From contig CAYNGJ010000003.1 of the NCBI GenBank assembly GCA_964396895.1, forward strand, positions 186,001-250,000: a stretch of DNA of 64,000 nt, given 5' to 3'. Position 1 is the stretch's first letter, and every line of letters starts with the position of its first letter. The stretch is from UBA2334 sp964396895 (lineage in GTDB: Bacteria; Pseudomonadota; Gammaproteobacteria; Burkholderiales; Burkholderiaceae_C). This document shows positions 59,301 to 64,000 of this stretch, one piece after another. The position numbers and the translations under genes are program-made. The notes below the pieces were generated by a model. The model did not search any database. It was not told where the DNA came from and saw only the letters and a program-made list of their open reading frames with translations.

Positions 59301-60123
59301 ATGCGCCGGCGCGTTCCAATGCATTGGGTTCGCCGTACACAGCGCTACCCGGGATTTGATGGTGGGTGTCATTCGGAGGAAGCTCCCAATAGGCGGAGCG
59401 AACGAACAACACGGGACACCCACAGGCTTGAGCTTCGCTGATGATGCCGGAGGGCTCATAGCAGTAAAGCACTTTTGCGCGTCGCAGCAAATCACCTATT
59501 TCCAGCGGAGTACGTTTGATTTCCTGCCCCAAGCTGACGAGATTCTTATGCTCATTCAATATGGGAAGCCCGTGCATGTGGTATTTGTTGGCATAGTAGC
59601 ACTCGTGCACGCGGTCAACGCCTGTGGGGGGGGCGTTGTGAAAGAAAGAATGATCAACGGGGTGAATGAACAGTGGAGAGCCGCTCACATTCGGGGGCAA
59701 ACACCAAGCCTCGTAATAAAAAATCAGATCTTTGTTTTCATATTGAATGGCTCGTCCGCTGAGGCGGCCGGGGATATTCAACAACCACCGAACAACAGAT
59801 GGTGTATTGAGTGGGTTGTTTGAGACAACCTCCGGATAGACGGTAACGGGGGAAAGGCCGGAAAGAAAATGCTCCTTCAATTTCTCAAGTGTGAGCAACG
59901 GAGTGCGCAATCGGGGAGATGCGGTACGGCAGTTGACGAGGTAAGCCTCCTCCCCCATTTCATTGAGAATGTGACACAAATAATGAAGGACACGAATGCC
60001 GCCCGAGTTGTCACGATAGTCAGGGGCAAAAATATAAAACGGAATATTGATTCGGTCATTAAATGACCGTGGACGCGAAGGAGAAACGCAGCCATTCAGC
60101 CGGGCGATATTAGAGGCGTTCAT
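56374..60123 (-). CDS. Multi-domain glycosyltransferase next to the flagellar genes
   Basis: A 1249-residue protein that I read as three modules. Residues ~25-370 look like a GT-B (GT4-type) transferase: FAPDYRDNSGGIRVLHYLCH and the nucleotide-sugar-end motif YCYEPSGIISEAQACGCPVL. Residues ~390-900 hold one or two GT-A (GT2-like) units with an acidic DED motif (LLVYADEDARGTGAQ). Residues ~950-1249 are again GT-B-like, ending with TLHAIAAGCACVSSPMEELE. It would transfer several sugars in series, probably to flagellin given that fliS follows and FkbM, epimerases and a radical SAM enzyme precede it; O-antigen or capsule is the alternative. It is last in its operon, 51 bases after the FkbM gene. 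Base composition is between the flagellar genes and the AT-rich upstream part. Confidence 0.78.
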   Translation of the reverse strand: MNASNIARLNGCVSPSRPRSFNDRINIPFYIFAPDYRDNSGGIRVLHYLCHILNEMGEEAYLVNCRTASPRLRTPLLTLEKLKEHFLSGLSPVTVYPEVVSNNPLNTPSVVRWLLNIPGRLSGRAIQYENKDLIFYYEAWCLPPNVSGSPLFIHPVDHSFFHNAPPTGVDRVHECYYANKYHMHGLPILNEHKNLVSLGQEIKRTPLEIGDLLRRAKVLYCYEPSGIISEAQACGCPVLFVRSAYWELPPNDTHHQIPGSAVYGEPNALERAGASLRKIPEVHSMARDNSWEMSKALVEEVYHAHDDLQRQGKPLLNELQRLWSLNATDRAASLPEFSHLYAHSGLYFSDLFSHSPLASVAHPQQYSLFVRSTSPQELDIQLLAERMVKEWSHQPQFHFLLALQPGEEGLLADTLDSLSVQFYGEWRLTVVTPLDAPAALDDTPRVQWLSLKDAHQASFVINEMARHTSCQWVARIVPGLTLVPHALLVVADRINHQPEWLLVYADEDARGTGAQPEQPSFKPGPDPFTLRSQAYFGHFLLIHKAAFLAAGGYGDWHGAEVYDLALRVLDQAGIGALGHVDAVLSHLPLDALHKHNLLAELEALQAHLHRQRINAWVGDGESLGVRCIVARAHDTPAVSILIQSDGSPDLALQTAMYHLAHTDYPDVEVVIGEASGNPIYLQLLHLGAQQRPGNPLHVVDTSATKDQGTRLRLMVSRARGVHLLFTAAVSRAASPAWLRELVLAMAWPGVGAVQAGLVTEGGKQMIPPPYSPALLFASTGLASSTIHTMPTQQRALAGLDERALLVSKTLVSEFLERNADVPQHFWACAMACWIQARGMHLLWKPEVQVHLLPQNARHAWFGVYDRPANGAQLPNEDVAFLRNHLEWMANGHLYNGQLSYSRPCQFNLDRLIEWDVRQGDRPKLLVLGGELGNLTPESRRNLAQLSQGALAQVSHWTLEPDASPWVTLMEIARAKPCAVLFDHHVSISHEPVFELLDQFLPTIPKVLCLDDGMDIEPRNSSEEPQRLDLVCTVETGLRFAHRVVVTSKALARVLTECHPDVRHATSWLDWQRLAQPPASPRGPMARIGLIHPENDPTVVALLNDLLEMLKDQATFICFGTPPATLNSRHLIQVECPVANAVTHEHLRTANLDLVLLPRSDRFWPGLAGNHLTLHAIAAGCACVSSPMEELESSPVIQLDLSLPSWAHEITSLLATPGALAEHVHSIQTWAATRFDTEQAQVAIVNAYLP

Positions 60124-60174
60124 GAATGAAATAGGCGTAAATGACCCTTGTTGAATGTATGGGATGCCGTTCGA

Positions 60175-61107
60175 TCAAGGTGCCACAAACTGCCGGATTT
60201 TTTCCTGATGTATGACCGGGTGCAGAAAGAAAAAGTTGGTTTCTGGCGTATCCTCATTCATTGACATAAATGGGTTAAGATATCGACCATTGGTAGTGTA
60301 TGCGTTGTAGCCGAAAGAAGACAGCAACTTAAAAATATCGTTCGGATCGTATTGAAACCGTGCTGACCACTTTCTGAGCACTTCGGCCAATATGATTGGA
60401 TGATGATTTTGAATGGTTTTGGCTCCGCCCAACAAGACATGGAGTTCCGCTCCCTCTACGTCGCATTTGACGAAGTGCGGTGGAGGTAAACCGTGAGATG
60501 TTATAAACTCATCCAACTTGACCAAGTTACATTCAATCACACGAACATCGTCCCGATTGCTCAGATTTTCGGCAGATGCATTACCCGAGCAGGCTTCATA
60601 GTAGAAAAAATTGGCTTTCTCATCTCGATCAGACAATGCGACGTTGAATGCTGAAATAGAAAAAAAGGCATTCAGAGAAATGTTGGCGGTAAGTTGTTGA
60701 AATGTAGTTGGAATAGGTTCAAAACAGAAAAACTCGGCGTCGCGAAAAAGTGATGCCAAATTAAGTGAGTGCCAACCAATATTGGCGCCCACATCATAGA
60801 ACGTGTTGAAGCCTTCGAACAACTTGCGCATCATTTTTGATTCCGCAGGCTCGAAGTCCGAAAAATTGTACGTCTCAATTGGCGGGCAACGGTGATCATG
60901 AGGTTGGCCGTAAAATTTGACACCACTGCTTCTGACGGTGAATATCACACCTCGATCGGTAATGGAAATTTCCCGAATGTCCGTCTGTGGGAGATTTCGT
61001 GAAAAATCGAACAAATGAGTGTGGAATCCAGAATGTGCAGATTGGATATAATCGGCCTTGGATATTTTGCCGAGAGAAAAATCATTCTTGAGTTCCAGAA
61101 AGCTCAT
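60175..61107 (-). CDS. FkbM-family SAM-dependent methyltransferase
   Basis: A 310-residue enzyme that would O-methylate a sugar or similar group. The SAM site is FYDVGANIGWHSLNLA, acidic FCFEPIPTTF follows, and the FkbM motif FVKCDVEGAELHVLLGGAK is clear. ATG 61107 overlaps the epimerase stop (ATGA) and has AGGAGA eight bases upstream. In flagellin-glycosylation islands FkbM genes often decorate the terminal sugar (established for some species, inferred here). Confidence 0.9.
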   Translation of the reverse strand: MSFLELKNDFSLGKISKADYIQSAHSGFHTHLFDFSRNLPQTDIREISITDRGVIFTVRSSGVKFYGQPHDHRCPPIETYNFSDFEPAESKMMRKLFEGFNTFYDVGANIGWHSLNLASLFRDAEFFCFEPIPTTFQQLTANISLNAFFSISAFNVALSDRDEKANFFYYEACSGNASAENLSNRDDVRVIECNLVKLDEFITSHGLPPPHFVKCDVEGAELHVLLGGAKTIQNHHPIILAEVLRKWSARFQYDPNDIFKLLSSFGYNAYTTNGRYLNPFMSMNEDTPETNFFFLHPVIHQEKIRQFVAP

Positions 61108-62159
61108 GTCATATTCTCCTGGTAGTGCGCTACGGTGCGCCGGAAACCATCTATTAAATCGACGCGAGGAAACCATCCAGTGGCCAGCAAGCGATCGACC
61201 GACGCATGTGTGCTTTGAAAATTCACCCGTGACGTGGGGGGTGAGAGTTGCGGTTGACAGAAAACGGAATTCAGTTGATTCGGATAGAAGAAATCATTCA
61301 ATTTGGTTGCCAAATCAAAAATGCTGATCGGGTAGGGGGAGGCCACATTGATGACTGTGCCGGCAGGAAGTTGACCGAGCACAGTCATCAGTCCACGAAT
61401 GAAATCAGAAACATAAAGAAAATTTCGGATGGCTGTTCCGTCACTGGAAAGCGAGATGGGCCGCTTTTGCAAAAGGAATCGCACGAAATCTGCGTAAGAC
61501 CTTCCGTCGTCAAGGTCAAAGCCTGGCCCATACGTAATGGAGGGTCGGATGACATAAACCGGAATGTTGTATTGCCTGTGAAATGCCAAGCATATCATCT
61601 CCCCGTAGCGTTTCGATTCAAGATAGCAATTGGTCAAGTCAGAGCAACTGAGTGGACCGAATTCAAGTTCGGATGAGGGACGATGACTGTCGGGAACAAA
61701 ACCGGTCACCCCAGTAGTACTCAAATAGACGAAGGTGGAAGCAGAGCCTGATGCTTGAATGATTTCCAACATGCGGTGCGTGAGCACTGCTGCTGGATAC
61801 ATCACATCAACGGGTGAATTGGTGAAGTGCTTAGGACTGGCCAACGCGGCACAGTGAAATATAAAATCAAATGAGCGCTGCTTCAGTGGAACCGTGGCAT
61901 CCTCTTGAAAAACGAAATGACAGCATTCTGTGATTGGCGAATTATATTTCTGCTTCCATTTTTGGCTATTCCGAACGTGCACAGTGAGGTGGCAGCGAAG
62001 GGTGCCTTGATGGATCAAATGACATAAAAAATGCACCAAATACCAGCCAATCTGTCCAGTGCCACCGGTGATGTAAATATCTCTGTCCTGCAACTGGTGC
62101 AAGAGAGTCATATCGGAACCAAGTTCCAAAAAGTCCTGGTGCAATGTCGAGGAAATCAT
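61104..62159 (-). CDS. NAD-dependent sugar epimerase/dehydratase (extended SDR)
   Basis: A 351-residue enzyme of the GDP/UDP-sugar type. TGGTGQIGWYLV binds NAD, YLESKRYGEM gives the YxxxK pair, and VYLSTTGVTG supplies the serine/threonine. PSITYGPGFDLDDGRSYADF resembles nucleotide-sugar epimerases. The reaction (epimerase, dehydratase or reductase) is not decidable. It overlaps genes on both sides by ATGA, so it is co-translated. AT-richer than the flagellar genes. Confidence 0.85.
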   Translation of the reverse strand: MISSTLHQDFLELGSDMTLLHQLQDRDIYITGGTGQIGWYLVHFLCHLIHQGTLRCHLTVHVRNSQKWKQKYNSPITECCHFVFQEDATVPLKQRSFDFIFHCAALASPKHFTNSPVDVMYPAAVLTHRMLEIIQASGSASTFVYLSTTGVTGFVPDSHRPSSELEFGPLSCSDLTNCYLESKRYGEMICLAFHRQYNIPVYVIRPSITYGPGFDLDDGRSYADFVRFLLQKRPISLSSDGTAIRNFLYVSDFIRGLMTVLGQLPAGTVINVASPYPISIFDLATKLNDFFYPNQLNSVFCQPQLSPPTSRVNFQSTHASVDRLLATGWFPRVDLIDGFRRTVAHYQENMT

Positions 62160-63082
62160 TTTCCATTGATGGATTTTGCATACTCTAAGAAGCTGTCTCT
62201 TTCCAGTTCGTGTCGATCAAGCACATGCTTGTTTACCCTGTAAAACTGTATGAGATTATGAATCGATGTCTCCAGCGTCGTGAATTCAAACTTCGGCAAA
62301 ATGCTCCTTAGTCGCTCATTCATCCCGGTGTAGGGTTTGCCCCAGCCTTCTTCCAGTACCTTATGGCCACAGTCAACCCGCATGACCTGATCCACTGTGT
62401 TGATAATGTTTGAAAGCGTTGTGCTTTGGTCGGGTGTCACATTGAAAACTCCAGTGGATACATTCAATTGAATGAGTTGGTGCAATATGTGGCAAAAATC
62501 AATGACATCAAGATAGTCGTACCGTGCATTCTTGGCCAAAGTGATATCCAGATTCATAAGGCGTTTGGCAATGGTATTTGATATGAATTTATTTCTGTAA
62601 TCTTCATATTTTCCAAATATACCAAACAACCTGAGAATCACAACATTTCTCTCGGTGGCAGCATGCGACGAAATCACGAATTTTGAAAACCCTTGTGAAT
62701 CGGTTGGAATATGTTTACCCAAGTAATCTTCCGGCATATTTTCCATCCAGTTGTTTCTGTCATAACTGGAGCCACTGCATAAGCTGTATAGTATGCAATC
62801 AGATGGTCGGTGTCTGAGCAAATTAAAATACATGCGAAGGTTATGTTCGCATACGTTTGATGAGTATGATTTTCCGGAGATATTGCCAGTGGCTGCATGC
62901 ACGATCAGCGTGGGTTCGAATTTATGCATACATGACATGACTGCGTAACTGTCTGTCAGATCAAGTTCCGCTTCGTTTGGGCAGTGAAGCGTAATGGACG
63001 AAAAATTTTCAAAATATTCCTGAACATTCTTACCAACAAAGCCTTGGGAACCGGTGAGCAGTATCCGGTGAGTATCAGTCAT
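62156..63082 (-). CDS. Epimerase-fold protein lacking the catalytic tyrosine
   Basis: A 308-residue extended-SDR protein. LLTGSQGFVGKNVQEYF binds NAD(P) and YSLCSGSSYDRNNW carries the expected serine, but where relatives have Y-G-x-S-K this has DSQGFSKF, so the catalytic Tyr is Gln. It may still reduce or bind a nucleotide-sugar by another route, or be a non-redox partner of the downstream epimerase. GAGGA precedes ATG 63082. It overlaps the radical SAM gene by eight bases. I see no frameshift, so the change is not an artefact of a broken frame. Confidence 0.78.
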   Translation of the reverse strand: MTDTHRILLTGSQGFVGKNVQEYFENFSSITLHCPNEAELDLTDSYAVMSCMHKFEPTLIVHAATGNISGKSYSSNVCEHNLRMYFNLLRHRPSDCILYSLCSGSSYDRNNWMENMPEDYLGKHIPTDSQGFSKFVISSHAATERNVVILRLFGIFGKYEDYRNKFISNTIAKRLMNLDITLAKNARYDYLDVIDFCHILHQLIQLNVSTGVFNVTPDQSTTLSNIINTVDQVMRVDCGHKVLEEGWGKPYTGMNERLRSILPKFEFTTLETSIHNLIQFYRVNKHVLDRHELERDSFLEYAKSINGK

Positions 63083-64000
63083 GCCATTTTTCCTCGAATG
63101 CAGACGCGATGCTGGACATGTCATCTGGCACTCGGAAGCTCATGAGATCAAAAAATTTCGCCCAATCTCCCTCTCGACTGAGACTGATCCCCTGTCTGAG
63201 GTGCTCGGAGCATTTTGATTCATCCCCTTTTTTTAGATAAACATATGCCATGCACAAATGAGCTAAAGAATGATCAGGTCGTAGACTCAGCACATTTTTG
63301 AATCCAGTTTGTGCCGTGGTGAAGTTGTTTAATCTCAAATCAGAGTTGTAAATAAAGTTCAACTCCAAGTTGAAAACATACTGCATGTCTTGAATGTATG
63401 AAGCTGTGAAATCGGGTGTGTTGATCACCGCATGTCGGTAGTCGGCGCCAAGTACATCTCCTGTGATGTATCCAGATTCGGTGGCTATCTGGTGTATTTC
63501 ACTGCCCACCACAGGACTGGCGCACACCACATGAAACCAGTTTACGGGAACTGATCGCAGTCTGAGTCTGGCCTCTTGAATATCTTCTTTGGTTTCCCCT
63601 GGCAGTCCAATCAGTATGTTTGCATCCGTGTAGATGCCCAACGTACGGCAGTCCTCGGCCACACGTTGAGAAATGCTCATTTTCAATGGCTTTCTCATCT
63701 GTAGTTTCAAGACTTTTTCACTTCCACTTTCGATTGGAAGGACCAGCTGGTCAACGCCAGCTGATTTAAACGCTTCTAGCATTGGAAAATCAAGTGAATA
63801 AAGTGTCAGGCCATTTTGGAAAATGGCAGTCAACCCTTTTTCTTTGACAAAAGAAAGAATCTGAAGCACCCTCTCTTTGTCAGCCATGAGATGGTCGTCT
63901 TGGAAAACAATGGTTTTTGCCGAATACTCATCAATCAGGCATTGGAGATCGGAAAACACCCTTTCCAGAGAGTGGTACCTCATTTTTCGACCGTGTACTC
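63075..64000 (-). CDS. Radical SAM protein with C-terminal repeat region, 5' end outside the window
   Basis: The frame is open through the end of the window (codons before ATG 63983 read V-H-G-R-K), so the N-terminal part with the CxxxCxxC cluster, and any cobalamin-binding domain, is not visible. The visible ~308 residues begin RYHSLERVFSDL, then show IVFQDDHLMADKERVLQIL, LPIESGSEKVLKLQMRKPL and ILIGLPGETKEDI, which are the later strands of a radical SAM barrel of the B12-dependent or methylthiotransferase-like class. The last ~90 residues are TPR-like (FKNVLSLRPDHSLAHLCMAY, VYLKKGDESKCSEHL). Being first in this sugar operon it may methylate or rearrange a sugar or the target protein. The substrate is unknown. 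Confidence 0.8.
   Translation of the reverse strand, partial: VHGRKMRYHSLERVFSDLQCLIDEYSAKTIVFQDDHLMADKERVLQILSFVKEKGLTAIFQNGLTLYSLDFPMLEAFKSAGVDQLVLPIESGSEKVLKLQMRKPLKMSISQRVAEDCRTLGIYTDANILIGLPGETKEDIQEARLRLRSVPVNWFHVVCASPVVGSEIHQIATESGYITGDVLGADYRHAVINTPDFTASYIQDMQYVFNLELNFIYNSDLRLNNFTTAQTGFKNVLSLRPDHSLAHLCMAYVYLKKGDESKCSEHLRQGISLSREGDWAKFFDLMSFRVPDDMSSIASAFEEKWHD

Noticed and set aside
1..64000. tRNA, rRNA, IS elements and prophage genes
   Set aside because: I looked for rRNA-like stretches, CCA-ended cloverleaf regions and integrase or transposase motifs in gaps and found none. Most gaps are under 200 bases.

Overview
The window is GC-rich chromosomal DNA of a motile betaproteobacterium, most likely of the Comamonadaceae (order Burkholderiales). 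Three things point there: the gene content (Bug/TTT binding protein, DUF3422, tandem-fused UvrA, FlhDC/FliA-type flagellar genes with CheD and CheB), the codon use, and short AT-richer repeats with an AGCGCTGGAGG core that I associate with that family. This placement is by recognition, not by search. I see no rRNA, tRNA, CRISPR array, transposase or phage gene.

Layout. 1-5098 (+) carries the end of an OmpA-like protein with a clean terminator, then a transport run: MscS channel, DASS-type anion transporter and MgtE. 5166-11606 (+) is a 2146-residue double UvrA whose linkers hold four palindromic elements. 11729-13760 (+) is a membrane GGDEF protein and a small cysteine-cluster protein. 13796-15949 (-) is a PAS chemoreceptor with a CZB domain and a DWETF tail. 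16073-19492 (-) is an adaptor/FtsX/ATPase exporter. 19712-20382 (-) is a PIN/ribbon-helix-helix toxin-antitoxin pair. 20487-24603 holds a truncated globin, a sigma-54 activator, cysK and a DUF4395 membrane protein. 24671-27832 (+) is a second, DevBCA-like exporter. 27848-31665 is an acyl-CoA ligase and Bug protein, divergent from an IclR regulator. 31641-35263 (-) holds a SulP transporter, a rhodanese and a DUF3422 protein.

35400-56260 is the motility region. A disordered hypothetical protein sits behind a near-perfect FliA (sigma-28) promoter. A chemotaxis operon on the minus strand runs cheZ-like, cheY, cheA, cheR, cheD, cheB. A histidine kinase/NarL-type regulator pair lies on the plus strand. 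Then come fliR, Q, P, O, N, M, L, K, J, I, H, G, F on the minus strand, fliE on the plus strand, a two-way terminator, and fliS-fliT on the minus strand with their own FliA promoter. The cluster supplies the MS ring, C ring, export gate, export ATPase, hook-length control, rod adaptor and filament chaperones.

56374-64000 (-) is one tightly overlapping operon read towards fliS: radical SAM enzyme (cut by the window end), two NAD-dependent sugar epimerase/dehydratases, an FkbM methyltransferase and a 1249-residue multi-domain glycosyltransferase. Its upstream part is visibly AT-richer than the rest. By position and content it looks like a horizontally acquired flagellin-glycosylation island.

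The most unusual features are the in-frame palindromic elements in uvrA (three near-identical copies in the same frame plus one inverted, diverged copy); a 143-residue CheZ-like protein that keeps the DxxxQ phosphatase motif and shares its C-terminal G-S-[IV]-[DE]-L-F peptide with CheD; the uncharacterised FliA-controlled gene; and an epimerase-fold protein whose catalytic tyrosine is a glutamine.
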